Positions 1 to 10,849 of a DNA stretch of 64,000 nucleotides are shown here, piece by piece. The position numbers and the translations under genes are program-made. A model generated the notes under the pieces. That model searched no databases. It saw only the letters and a program-made list of their open reading frames with translations, and was not told where the DNA came from. Position 1 is the stretch's first letter; the number at the start of each line of letters is the position of its first letter. The DNA comes from Aselliscus stoliczkanus (lineage: Eukaryota > Chordata > Mammalia > Chiroptera > Hipposideridae), in assembly GCA_033961575.1 (NCBI GenBank), contig CM066732.1, positions 82,602,687 through 82,666,686 of the forward strand, given 5' to 3'.

Positions 1-1140
1 GGGGATATCAATTCATTCCAACCACCAAGGAAAATGTGTAAACAATGGAGACTTCCAAGAGGGAAGGGAGTACTGTTAGGGTTTAAAGAACAATTTTGTG
101 ATTACTTTCATTGGCATGGACTTATAAACCAAAACAAAACCTTCAAAAATATAGTATGGGCACTATCATTTAATTAACAACAAAAGGATAATCTAATTAG
201 AAATTTAAAAAATACATCCAATATAGTCTTCCTTTGACTTCGTAGTCTAGAAATATTGAGGGTGCTCATCCAAAAAAAAAAGAGGCTCAAAATAAATATG
301 AGGAGTACAGGAATTCCTGAATTTTTGGTGAAATGAATGATCACGTTTTTACAGTAGAAACTAGATGCACTGCTATAACCAAGAGACCTTTTCTTCTCAT
401 TTTGAGAAGCAGCCCTTATATTAGATCGGGGTCAGACTAATTTCTACGTAATACATACAACATAAAATGTTATTAAATAACATGGAATTTAAGAATAAAT
501 TAAAATAATATAGTACATTCAAATGAATGTTTATAACTATCTGTCTTTAACTTTCCATGAAATAACTCTATCTTTACTCCAGGAAAAAAGTTGACTGACT
601 CCTCTCCTGTCCTTTCCAGCCCATAGTTTCCTAACCTGTGTTCAGCAGAACTTAGCACTCGAGAAGATACTAATAGGTGCTCTACCAAAAAAATAAAACG
701 AAGTAAATAAATAGGCCATGGTCAAAGAAATCGGACAAATGCTGCCTGATAGACGTGTTAATGGCTCTGGAAGGGCTCATGTTATAAATAACTAATTGAA
801 TATGCTTAATCTAGCAATCCCACACTTATTGATCAAAGAAAACTCTTTTCTCTTAGCACTTATGAACAATTCCAGGGACTCCTGTGTTACACAAATACAG
901 CTCTGAAAACAGTCCCATTGTAGCTTACAAATACTTCTGTTATAGCCCTTTCCTGTATTGTATTGTAGTTACTAGACAATGACCTGTGTCTATGTAGGAC
1001 CTTGTTTTAGTCTTACTTTTCTAGATTCTTAGATAGGTCCTGATCCACAATGTTTATTAATGTTAAGTTGATTAGGGAAGAAATATATCATTTAATATAT
1101 ATAAAAACCCATTAGTTTATTACCACCATTCAAAGTCATA
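1..1140. other. Unassigned AT-rich DNA, no gene seen
   Basis: I see no repeat family I can name, no splice-bounded open frame and no RNA gene. The longest frame (62 codons at 500-688, minus) has no recognisable domain and lacks exon-like flanks. The stretch is best read as intergenic or intronic mammalian DNA. Confidence 0.6.
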
Positions 1141-1189
1141 TTTTGGTCAAATCTAAATGTGTTCCCCATATAGGCTCATGGTGCTTTTC

Positions 1190-1345
1190 CTGGCTGATGT
1201 GGCCTCCCAAGCTATATTGGCTTGGTAAAGTCATATCCATCTTTCAAGGTTTAGTCCAACATCATTTCCATTGTGAAGTTTTCCCAATTCCCCCCACTGA
1301 AAATTTTGTTTCTTCCCCCCCTTCTGATTTCCCATAGCACTCCTC
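1190..1345 (+). repeat. Possible L2 3'-end fragment
   Basis: The text around 1245-1295 (a 'tttcaaggtttagtccaacatc' type line followed by 'gtgaagttttcccaattc') resembles the pyrimidine-rich L2 3' region that reads 'aaggcccagctcaaatgccac...gaagccttccctga' in consensus. The match is short and degraded, so this is a weak call from memory. Confidence 0.35.
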
Positions 1346-1489
1346 ATATATCATGGTTCTCAGCAGACTTTCTACTTTGTAGTACACTTCACTGGTGGTC
1401 ATGCCTCATTTTCCACATGCTTGATCCATATTTACACCTTGCTTTGTGCCTTGTACAAACACATATTCAAAAAATTATTTTTTAAACAT

Positions 1490-2170
1490 ATGAAGAAAAG
1501 GTTATCCTAATAAGATAAGACACAATTGCATAAGATTTACCTTTGATTCTTTGAATAGGACTTTCAAAATTAAGCATATTAACAGAGTAGAGAAAGCGAA
1601 AAAAAAACACAAAAAAACGTTTAAAAGGATTTAGCCCAGTGTTTTTAAACCTGGCTAATTAGCAGAAGAATCGTTCTGAATCCTATGAAAACTACAGATC
1701 CTGAGACCCTCTTATAGACCCAAATTCTATTTTTCAAGGATGGATTTAGAACTCAGATAACACAGATTGCTTCTTAATTTGTTTGCATTTCATCAAAGAA
1801 GCCCCATTCTACAATCCCTTCTCTTTCGGTACCGCATCATCTGAGAGGCTGACATTGGAGACACAGAGCCTGCAAGCAAATCATAGAGAAATAATGATCC
1901 CCTTGGTGGCCATCTTTCTGCCAAACACAGAAGCCTCCCAATAGGAGTCACTTGCAGATTCTTTGACAGGGAAGAGGACTAAGAGGCAGTTGAAAGCAGC
2001 ATGGTATTACCAACAGTTCCTACTGGCCAACAGCATCTGAACCAATGGAAAAGATGGTACAATGCAGTTAACTCAGATCCAGAAAACCAGTACCTCTGGG
2101 GCAACATCAGGAATCTGCACTTCTGGCATATTTCAATGTTTACTAACGTTTGAAACTAAATGGAATATTG
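1490..2170. other. Unassigned DNA
   Basis: No family or gene recognised. The block 1800-2100 is less AT-rich than its surroundings and contains no long open frame on either strand. It could be single-copy sequence or an older repeat beyond recognition by eye. Confidence 0.5.
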
Positions 2171-2174
2171 GTAA

Positions 2175-2345
2175 GGATATACAAGCTTTGGGGTCAAAAA
2201 GTCATCTTTTTTAAATCCCAGTTCTGCCACTTCAATTGGTTGCCCAATACTGGACAACTATACAGGAGGAATTTTGTAACAATTCAATGAGCTGTGCCAT
2301 GTGTATTCTAACAAATAGGACTTAACAAATAAGCTACTCTTGAGT
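2175..2345 (+). repeat. MIR SINE
   Basis: The order of landmarks fits a plus-strand MIR: 'agctttggggtca', then 'aaatcccagttctgccactt', the position occupied in MIR by the tRNA-like B box and the 'ctctgccacttactagctg' core, then a diverged tail with 'aattcaatgag' and 'aggacttaacaaataa'. MIRs are tRNA-derived, long-dead mammalian SINEs. Ends are approximate. Confidence 0.6.
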
Positions 2346-2654
2346 TGATGTTGCCGCTGGTAGTGATGGAGTGGTGGTGGATGCACAAGCAGAATATCTG
2401 TCCCCATCCTGAGTATACTGTGGCCCATTATGTGCTATGTGACACCCTACTCTCCACTCATTGACCCATTCATTCGGTATGGGTGTAAGACTTCATTTTA
2501 TATGTAAGAGCAGTTCACATAGCATAACTTTTTGGATTCCTTATCCACAGAGCAATATAGGAACTTCTGTTGTTATGAATATTTGTAATTCAAAACAAAA
2601 TGACACCAAGTTTTATTTTACAAAAATTTTGATAAGCAAATATTTTACAAATAT

Positions 2655-2830
2655 TTTTGATTTATTGAAGGTGGTTTTAGCCATTACTCTAGTTTTGCAG
2701 GTGAGAAAAATACAGATTTAGAGGTATTCACTGACTTTCTAAGTAATACATGAGAGTTACATATGTGGCAGAGCTGTGAATCCAAATCCTTATTTCTGCC
2801 ACTATACCCAACCAAGCTGCTTCAAGCATT
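2655..2830 (-). repeat. MIR SINE, reverse orientation
   Basis: Reads as the reverse complement of MIR: 'ttttgcaggtgagaaaaatacag' matches the 'acagatgaggaaactgag' position, and 'tgtggcagagctgtgaatccaaatcc' matches 'agtggcagagccgggattcgaaccc'. Strongly diverged, as expected for MIR. Confidence 0.6.
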
Positions 2831-3029
2831 TTCTGAAAAGTTAAAGAAATACTTATTAAACTGATTTTCTTTTAACCCATTAAATATGGATAATGCCTAT
2901 AAGGTAACTCTATACATCAGAATATTTTATTACCCATGCTATGACATTATAGTTTCACATCAACAGAGAAAAATCACCTGGCCCAGAGTGACCAGGAAGA
3001 TTTCCTTGTTTTATACAGAAAATATTAGA

Positions 3030-4075
3030 TATGTTTAATTTGTGCATAGGTACAACTTTCATATGGTTCAAATATCATAACATATTAAAACATATGCATT
3101 GCAAAGTCCTTCCATACCCACGTCTGGGCCCTATACACAAAACTGCCCTTCCCCGTGTCGTCCATTTCCCAATCCCAGGTGAATCTCACCTCCAAATGCT
3201 ATGCTATCTCCAAATGCAGAAACTCGGACTCTTCCTCCCAAAATCTAACCACCATTACAAATTTGAAGGTTTTTTTTAATGCTTATACACTTAAATATAA
3301 CATATAGTAGTTCCTTGTTTTTTTACACAAAATACAGTATATGGTATGCATTATTAAAATCTTTGTTTTTTCTTTCCCATATAACAACATACATTGGAAA
3401 TCTTTCAATATTGGTATGAACATACTATCTTTATTTTTGCACTATTACTTGCCTTAACGCAACATAATTTATAGAACCACTTCCTATTAATGAACATTTT
3501 CTTCAATCATTTGATATTACAATCTCAACCATATGAAACTGCCAACATTCAATCATGTTGGACTCACATAAAATGTCTATTTCATATAGTTCAAACTAAT
3601 ATCAACACTGCTGGAATAAAGTGCCTTGTATATTTGTGATTTTATAAAGAGATAAATAGAATTCTAGTATAAATTCTCAGAAGTAGAAGTACTAGGTCAA
3701 AGGATACATAATTTTAATATGTTTTTCTATAATTTTAATATATGTTATTAGTTTTTCTATAATTTTAATATATGTTATTTGGGGAAATTTGTCAATTCAA
3801 TGATTTCATTTACTTTCCTCTGATTCTTCTCACTCTCTCTCTCTGTCTTCTGTTTAAACTTCTTTTATGCTCTTTGGAATTTCAGTTAAAGTCCAAAAAG
3901 TTCTTCCCACCCCAAATTTATAAATGAATAACCTCATTTTTTCTCCTAGCATTTTCCTATTTTTTTATATTTAAATCTTTACCTGTTTGAAGTATACCCT
4001 AATGATCATTGTGATATTGGCAAACTTTTTTTAGATGTCTTCACTTACTAATTAGTCTGTCTTTGCCCCAAGCTA
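3030..4075 (-). repeat. Old LINE-1 3' region (L1M type), minus strand
   Basis: Landmarks of the reverse-complemented L1 3' region appear in order: 'cctattaatgaacattttcttcaatc' (consensus 'ttgatggacatttaggttgtttcc'), 'aacactgctggaataaagtgcc', 'cagaagtagaagtactaggtcaaagg' and the phrase near 4030-4050 before the adjacent younger element. No reading frame survives. A local 30-bp tandem duplication lies inside it at 3708-3780. It abuts the HAL1-like copy at about 4076, so the boundary is uncertain. Confidence 0.5.
3708..3780. repeat. 30-bp tandem repeat, about 2.4 copies
   Basis: The unit at 3721-3750 starting 'gtttttctataattttaat' is repeated at 3751-3780 with one difference at the last base, and a partial unit ('ataattttaatat') precedes it. 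It is a recent-looking local duplication inside an old L1 remnant. Confidence 0.85.
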
Positions 4076-4286
4076 TTTTATTTTTTAATAATTTTTTTTC
4101 AATTACAGTTGATATACATTATATTAGTTTCACAACATAGTGATTACACATTTATATAACTCACAAAGTGATCACCTTGATAAATCTAGTATCCATCTGA
4201 CACCATACATCGTTATTACAATATTATTGACTATATTCCCTATGCTATACTTTATATCCTCATGAATATTTTGTAACTACCACTTT

Positions 4287-4288
4287 TA

Positions 4289-4322
<34 letters not shown>

Positions 4323-4467
4323 CTGAGCCATCCTGCCACCTGTTGGCAGCTCAACGGCAACTCAGCTCTGGCTGGCATCGCACCGCCATTGTTCAGAGCT
4401 CAGCTCACACTCTTGAGCGAGCTCTTAACCAACTGAGCCACTCGGCCGGCTCTTTTTTTTTTTTTTT
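4287..4467 (-). mobile_element. tRNA-derived SINE, middle-length form, minus strand
   Basis: The reverse strand begins 'gccggccgagtggctcag' (A-box region of a tRNA-like head), runs through 'ttaagagctcgctcaag' and ends in a body with 'gagctgccaacaggtggcag' before a long A run (T run 4292-4320). A perfect 16-bp target duplication, 'ttgtaactaccacttt', brackets it at 4271-4286 and 4468-4483. Oddly, a second T run (4453-4467) lies on the 5' side of the head, inside the duplication. The SINE landed in the 3' region of HAL1-like copy 1. A sister copy lies at 22196-22343. Confidence 0.9.
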
Positions 4468-4910
4468 TTGTAACTACCACTTTGTATGTATTAATCCCTT
4501 CACCCTTTTCATTTATCCTGCTAACCCCCCTCTCATCTAGAAACCATCAAAATGTTCTCTGTATCTATAAGTTTGTTTCTGTTTTGTTTATTTTTTTGTT
4601 TCAATTCCACATTTAAGTGAAATCATACACATTTGTTTTTCTCTGACTTACTCCACTCAGCACAATCCCCTCTAGGTCTATCCATGTTGTTACAGATGGC
4701 AATATTTCATTCTTTTTCATGGCTGAGTAATATTCCATTGTATATATGTACCACCTATTCTTTATCCATTCAGCCATTCAGGGACATACAGGTTGCCTCC
4801 ATATCTTGACTACTAAATAATGCTGTAGTGAACATGAGGATGCACATGTCCCTTTAAAGTAGTGTTTTGCATTTCTTTAGATAAATATCCAGAAGTGGGA
4901 TTACTGGATC

Positions 4911-5215
4911 TTTCTTGTGTTTTGTTATACAGCCTTTGTTTTAAAGTCTATTTTGTCTGGTATAAGTATTGCTACTCCAGTTTTTTGTTGTTGTTGTTGT
5001 TTCCACTTTCATGAAATATCTTTTTCCATCCCTTTACTTTTATTCTATGTGTGTCTTTCCATCTGAAGTGAGCCTCTTGTAGGCAGAAAATATAAGGGCT
5101 TGCTCACTCAGGCACCCTATCTTTTGATTGGAGTATTTACTTCTTTTACATTTAAAGTAATTGTTAATTGATACATAGTTATTGCCACTTTATTATTCAT
5201 ATTTTTGCTCTCCTC
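4911..5215 (-). pseudogene. LINE-1 ORF2 N-terminal remnant (copy 1)
   Basis: On the minus strand this is the start of ORF2, the apurinic-endonuclease end: the sequence corresponding to 'gcctacaagaggctcactt' (consensus CIQETH region) and 'ccagacaaaatagacttta' (the SDKTDF region) can be read. It stops abruptly at about 4911 where it joins ORF2's far 3' end. No open frame remains, so no endonuclease is made. The 5' side runs into a pyrimidine-rich tract (5216-5268) that occupies the place of the ATAAA repeat in copy 2. Confidence 0.7.
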
Positions 5216-5283
5216 CTTCTCCTCTTCCTCCCCTTCCCACTTCCTCTCCCCCTCCTCTTTCTCCTTCTAGAAGTCTGTCTAAC

Positions 5284-5568
5284 CACTTCATGGACAGTGT
5301 AGAGGCCTGACCTCTGTACTGTACATCTGAAACTGCCACTGAATAATATTAGATGTTAACTATAATTTAATACATAATAGTCATGCGATATGGAGTATAG
5401 TGAGTGAATGGAGTCAACGGAATTGTAATAGTTATGTATGATATTAGGGGTGAGGGGGCAACCGATGGGGGGAGGGGGGTTGTTACTTTGTAAGGGGTGA
5501 AGAGGATAACTATTGTATTGTTTTGTACATCTAAAACCAATAATAAAAACAAACAAACAAACAAACAA
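5284..5568 (+). mobile_element. 5'-truncated LINE 3' end inserted in HAL1-like copy 1
   Basis: A plus-strand 285-bp piece ending 'ctaaaaccaataataaaaac' and an (AAAC)n tail. It interrupts the opposite-strand HAL1-like copy. Target duplication: 'agaagtctgtctaac' at 5269-5283 against 'agaagtctctaac' at 5569-5581 (a two-base indel). The 3' half (G-rich 'gggggaggggggttgttact', then 'ttgttttgtacatctaaaac') is homologous to the insert at 63669-63856, so both are 3' ends of the same LINE family, probably a bat L1 lineage. It has no coding capacity. Confidence 0.75.
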
Positions 5569-5569
5569 A

Positions 5570-6418
5570 GAAGTCTCTAACATTTCTTGAAATACTGCTT
5601 TGGCGTTGATGAACTCCTTTAATTTTTCTTGTCTGGAAAGCTCTTTATCAGTCCTTCAATTCTAAATGATAGCTTTGCTGGGTAGAGTAATCTTGGTTCT
5701 AGGTCCTTATTTTTCATTATTTTGAATATTTCACGCCAGTCCTTCCTGGCTTACAAAGTTTCTGTTGAGAAATCAGCTGACAGGCTTATGGGAGCTCTCT
5801 TTTAGGTAACTAACTGCTTTATCTCTTGCTACTTTGAAAAGTCTCTGTCTTTAGCTTTGGCATTTAATTATGATGTTTGTTGGTATGGGCCTTCTTGGGT
5901 TCATCTTGTTTGGGACTCTGCACTTCCTGGGCTTGTATATCTATTTCCTTCACCAGGGTAGGGGAGTTTTCTGTCATCATGTCTACAAATAGGGTTTCAA
6001 TTCCTTGCTCTCCTCCTTCTGATACCCCAATGATGAGAGTGCCAGTATGCGTGAGTTGTCTTAGAGGTCCCTTGAACTATTCTTATATTTTGGATTCTTT
6101 TTTCTTTCTGCTGTTATGTTTTGGTGTTTTCTGCCACTTTATCTTCTAAATCACTGAATTGATCCTCTGCTTCGTCTAATCTCTACTGTATTCTTTATTT
6201 CAGTTATTGTATTCTTCATTTCTGATTGGTTCTTTTCTGTGTTTTCTATTTCCATTTTTATATCTCCTATCTCCTTGTTGAAGTTCTCCATGAGATCATC
6301 GAGCATCTTTATAATCAATGTTTTGAACTCTGCATCTAGTAATCTAGTAGACTGCTTGTCTCCATTTTGTTTAGTTCTTTTTTGGAAACTTTGTTCTGTT
6401 CTTTTATTGTCTCCCCAT
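5570..6418 (-). pseudogene. LINE-1/HAL1 ORF1 remnant (copy 1)
   Basis: ORF1p is the RNA-binding, coiled-coil chaperone protein of LINE-1. The start codon aligned to copy 2 is at 6418-6416 (minus), but codon 5 is a stop where copy 2 has arginine. Downstream the region corresponding to the coiled coil (about 6410-6150) and the C-terminal part with the 'acttctcaacagaaactttg' type sequence (about 5790-5755) can be aligned to copy 2, with several stops and indels. It is non-functional. Plus-strand ORFs at 5877-6149 and 6239-6451 are antisense readings of it. Confidence 0.7.
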
Positions 6419-6829
6419 TTTGGCTTTCCTGTGTTTGTTTCTATGTATTAGGCAGGGCTCTATGTCTCCTGGTCTTAGCAGAGTGCTAAGTAGGAGTGCT
6501 GTGGGGCCCAAGTGACACAGTCTTCCTGGTCACCTGAGCCAGGTGCTCTAAGTGTGTCCCTTACGTGGGCTGTGTGTGCCCTCTTGTTGGAGTTGAGCCT
6601 TGGTTGCTGTTTGCACATCAAGGGGGTGATTCACCCTCTAGCTGACTGGTTGTGAGGATTGGCTATGACTACACTGGAAGAGCTATTGTGCAGGGGCTGA
6701 GGCTATGGGGCATGATTCACTTTAGAAGAGGTCTGGTGCTTGCCCAATCTGCCCTTCGGGTGTGTCACTCATGGAGGCAGCTAAGTGGTGCAATCTTTAT
6801 TCAAAGAGAATGTCATGGAAGTCCAAAAA

Positions 6830-6970
6830 AATACATTAATTTAATCCTCATAACAATCCTCTGATTTACATAATAAAAAAGAAACGAAGACGAAGTTCAG
6901 TAAATGACAGTAACAAATTTTAAGTGATAATACTGGTATTTGATTCTAGTCAGTCTGATCATTCTTACCT
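6830..6970 (-). repeat. MIR SINE, reverse orientation
   Basis: 'aatttaatcctcataacaat' is the reverse of MIR's 'attgttgtgaggattaaatg', followed by a diverged 'aaaaagaaacgaagacgaag' (consensus 'gatgaggaaactgaggcac') and 'atttgattctagtcagtctg' at the B-box side. Confidence 0.6.
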
Positions 6971-6974
6971 TTGA

Positions 6975-9230
6975 TCATCTTAAATGTTTCCAACCATTAT
7001 TCTTTTGTGTTTCCCCATTTCCTTCTGGAATTATTCTCCTTTTTAAATCTTGGACTTAAAATAGTATAATTCTCATTTGTACTGAAATTCTAGTCAATAA
7101 ATAACCTCTTCTTTCTGAGCATTGCTTCAACTCTTTAAAGAAACATAAGTACTATATGTGTCTATCCAGTATTTGCAAGCTGACAAAATGTTTGAGTCAT
7201 GCTGGTGGTGATGGTTGGAGATTGGGATGAAAAGGGGTACATAGGGATTGATAGTTAGCTGGATAATAACTCTGCAATGTGGAGAAGTGCAAATAAGCTG
7301 GTAAAGAAAGACAATTTATTCAGTGTTAGCTAAAGAAACTAGGGCCGATGCATGACATCTTGTATACATAAATCTTCTAAATCCATCTCTAGGTGATACT
7401 TGAAGTTCACTTTTTTTTTTTCTTTTTGACTGCTCCTATTCTAAATCATCTTTCTATATTTGGATAATTTTCCATTTTAGGATTCTTGGAGGGAGGCATA
7501 GCCTACCTCTCACCCAACAATCTGAAAGTGGTAGATTTTTATATTCACAGTCTCTCTTATGCCTAGGGAGTGTGTCTTTGGCTCCTCCAATCATATGAAC
7601 ATGCTCCAGACTTTAAATGTGAGCTAAGGAATCAGCTCTACCCCCATTCTCTTTGCACATGTCTCTGGGAAAACGGAATAGCTGGTGGTAAAAGTAGCAT
7701 CCAATTTCTTTTATCAGATGTGTTGAGGGGTAAGCTGCAATGAATAATGCTCAACACTGGTGGAATAATGTTCTCATAGGGCCAGTCCTGCTTTGTTATT
7801 TTTGCCTTTGTTCCTGAACCTGCCGTCTCAGAATTGGTTTTCCAGCCTTACAAACCATACTTTGAGCAAACCCAAATGAATATAATACTTTTTCTGCTTA
7901 AATCAGATAGAATGTAATTCTGTTGTTCCAATAATCATCTGACCTAGGGTGCAGAATTAAACATCCACACTCATTCACTCTCAAGAAACTCACATCACAT
8001 CTGGAATAATGTAGGAGAGCCCATGAACCCCACTCATCAGCTTTCTATGACATCTGAAATAGTCACCACTCTAACAATGATTCTGGGTTAAGGTGTTGTA
8101 TAGCCAAGTGACTTTACTCACTGATATCACTGTGGAAACTTTCTCAATTATCCATTCCATTCAATCCCATTGATAATAATTAGTTCAGTGAATCCATCAT
8201 TACTTTGGAAACTAAAATTGAGGAAAACTGAGTATATTGAAGAGAGACTATCCACAACACCTGCCTCCCAAAACTGCTCATATTTCTTCCCAGGGTTTTT
8301 CTTGTCTACATTTATCCCAGGCAGGGGATTGTGTTGTTGCCCTATTTATATTAACTCCATGAAATAACTGCGGCAACAGTGTATTTTCTGTTCTTCCTTC
8401 CCTCAGTCTTATAAATTTATCTCTCACTAGTGTAAATATTATTTTGGCTGAATAGTTACACCTTTGTTGAACAAGTTGAATTCACAGTGATTTTACTAAG
8501 ATCTTATTCCTAACTCTTCTAGAAATGCTGACTGAATTCCTTGGCACAACCACTTAGTTCCCACCCTCATTTTCTTTGACAAACGTTATAACTTGGAAGT
8601 TCTAATACTTTGGTGAAAGTATTTTCAAAACACAAAACTGTAGGAAAGTGCTTTAAAGAAGACTTATCACATTATTATTAAACATGTTCTGTTTTTGTTT
8701 GTGATTTCTGGCAGCCCAATCAACAATGCCAAGGAAAACTTCCTGTGTTCTATCGTTTGGGAATAACAGAGAATTTATTAAGCTATAGTGTGAGTACTCT
8801 TAAGAGTATTCAGTGTCTTATGAAACCCAGTGGCCAGGATTCAGCTTAAAAATGGACTGAAATCAGGCATAGGAGTACTATAGAGAACGTAAGAAGAACC
8901 CTATCTTCATTGCTTATCTCTGATTCATTCTACAGATGTGCTGTATTCTTCCACTATCTTTGGGCAGGTTTTTTTTTTTTTATTGTTCGTTTGTTTGTTT
9001 TTCTAATTTCCAAGCTATCTGGAATAAAATGTTCACTCACAACAGCTCCCAAGTCCCTACTTCTTGGCTCAAAAGAGTAATCAGAAAGAGATAGAATCTG
9101 TTATTCTGTGTTATATGTTCTCAAGGAATAAATCTATTAAGTACATTATGAGCTTGCTGACTGCTGCTGGGAAAATCATTTAATTCTGTCTCAGTGCAGG
9201 CTCATGCTGACCACTATTGCCTCCACAAGT
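6975..9230. other. Unassigned DNA, no gene seen
   Basis: About 2.2 kb without a repeat I can name or a plausible coding exon. Short T and A runs occur (7411-7421, 8969-8981). Open frames are at most 65 codons and show no domain. Some of this may be single-copy sequence. Confidence 0.5.
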
Positions 9231-9234
9231 CTTC

Positions 9235-9395
9235 GTTATGTGGTGTCCTCCTTCATTGACCCTCACTATTCAGATACTACAGTGTCTCTCCCTAAAAGCT
9301 TTCCTCAGTCTTCTGCCTCCAGGGCTGAGTGACGTCCCCCTCCAACTATTTTGCATAGTAACCTGTGCATCTTTGTTTCATTGTATCATATAGGT
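9235..9395 (+). repeat. L2 3'-end fragment
   Basis: 'aaagctttcctcagtcttctgcc', 'agggctgagtgacgtccccctcc' and 'gcatagtaacctgtgcatc' follow the L2 3' order (gaagccttccctga, aggctgagt...cccctcc, catagcaccctgtgcttc). Plus-strand orientation. Ends approximate. Confidence 0.5.
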
Positions 9396-9399
9396 GAAG

Positions 9400-10370
9400 A
9401 AAGAGGAAGTTCCTACAGCAGGGATGTGGAAGGAGCAATAAAAAAAGAGCGGCCCCATAGGCAAATAAATCTGGTGAATGCCATATTGTACAATGACTTT
9501 GGACAATGTTTTTTTGTTTGTTTGTGTTTGTTTTGCTTTGTCTTATTTTTTCTCTTCAAAGGGGACTAAGCACAAGAACATAAATGAATCACATAGAATA
9601 AGAAACATATTTTAATATACTATAAAAATATATGCTGAAGGTACATTTTAGATGTACACACACACACATACACTCACTCATAAAGACACAGATCTCTAAA
9701 GTATAAATTTAGCAATTGCCCTTAGAATGTAACCTGAGGAAAAAATAGGGATATCATTGGATTGTATGTAATGTAAATGCTGTAAATAAAATGCTGATGA
9801 TGAAACAACAACAAAAAAAACCTTTCTTAATGGTTAGACTTTTTAACAGCTTCCAAAAGAGTCTTGTCTGTCACAATGCAGTTAGGACTTTGAGACTAAA
9901 ACAAAATATGAATATTATCTTATATTCTCTCTGACTCATCCACATTCACATTTGCAAAAACAGGTCCAGAGAGACTATTCAATTAGCAAATTTCATTATG
10001 TTTTACCATTAAAATCTCTCAGTTCTTTATACCCCAGAAAAAATGTTGGTAATATACTTAGGAGAGTAGAGAATAAGCATATAAGAAACGGGATCTAGTA
10101 TATTAACTGTTATATTAGAGCTAAGTACAAAATATCACATATCTTGGTAAATAATGTTCCCTCCCTGTCGTAACTCCACAGTCAATAATTTACATATCTA
10201 CCTAAATACCTTTCTATTTACCCCATTGATTGTACTGCCTTAATATTTCTCAAAAATGCTCCCTCCCCACCTCCCCAGGGAACATTTGGAGCTTCTCCTG
10301 TTCCCTAACCATGGTCCTACAGTGTGTTCTCTACATAGATGGATACCAGGGGACTCAGAAATGACCATGC
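9400..10370. other. Unassigned DNA
   Basis: Contains short T/G-rich and (CA)-rich low-complexity pieces (9510-9550; 9655-9675) and nothing else I can name. No coding exon is supported. Confidence 0.5.
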
Positions 10371-10374
10371 CACT

Positions 10375-10845
10375 CCATTCATTCAGTCTTGCCATGATGC
10401 CCCACTACATTTTCAACAAATATGAACTTCTTAACATAATGTACAGCACTTACTCGATCTGGCTCCTACCTGCCTCTCCAGTTTCATTCTTATCATGTTC
10501 CAACATCAAACTGTGTGTTGACCTATGTGATTTTTTTGTCTAAACAGTCACTGTTCTAAGATGCCTTTGCAGATCAAATCTTCCCTAGGCCTTCCATAGA
10601 TCATTATGCCCAAAGGAACTCTGCATTACCTGGTGGTCTTCTACATCAACATTACAAGTGTTATAGTTCCTCTTCTGGGAACCCTTCCCTAGCTTTCCAT
10701 CCTCCTAAACTGAGTAAGGGCCTCCATACTACTTTCATAGTAACTTGTGCTTATTTGTTTCATTGTATTTACTGTGTTAATACTCTCCATTATCACGAGT
10801 TCTTAAAAAGTCTGTCTTTCCAACTAGATAATTATTATTATATGA
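10375..10845 (+). repeat. L2 fragment, plus strand
   Basis: The run 'cgatctggctcctacctgcc' + 'tctccagtttcattc', then 'gggaacccttccctagc', 'aaactgagtaagggcctcc', 'catagtaacttgtgcttatt' and 'aaaaagtctgtctttccaactaga' reproduces the order of landmarks in the L2 3' third. The 95-codon frame at 10256-10543 overlaps it and is chance. Confidence 0.65.
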
Positions 10846-10849
10846 CATA

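Larger units (their letters stand above)
4076..6795 (-). mobile_element. HAL1-like half-LINE-1, copy 1 (minus strand), interrupted
   Basis: Read on the minus strand from 6795 to 4076 the order is: part of a LINE-1 5' untranslated region (6795-6419), ORF1 (from 6418), the beginning of ORF2 (about 5215-4911), then directly the classical 3' end of ORF2 and the 3' untranslated region (4910-4076) with the A-rich end near 4080. Most of ORF2, including the reverse transcriptase, is missing. The same junction occurs in the copy at 37403-40965, so the deletion was inherited. Half-L1 (HAL1) elements are known as non-autonomous, ORF1-only LINE-1 derivatives mobilised by a partner L1; that reading is inference here. 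The copy is 5'-truncated relative to the second one and is broken by a SINE (4287-4467) and a LINE 3' fragment (5284-5568). All frames carry stops. Confidence 0.75.
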
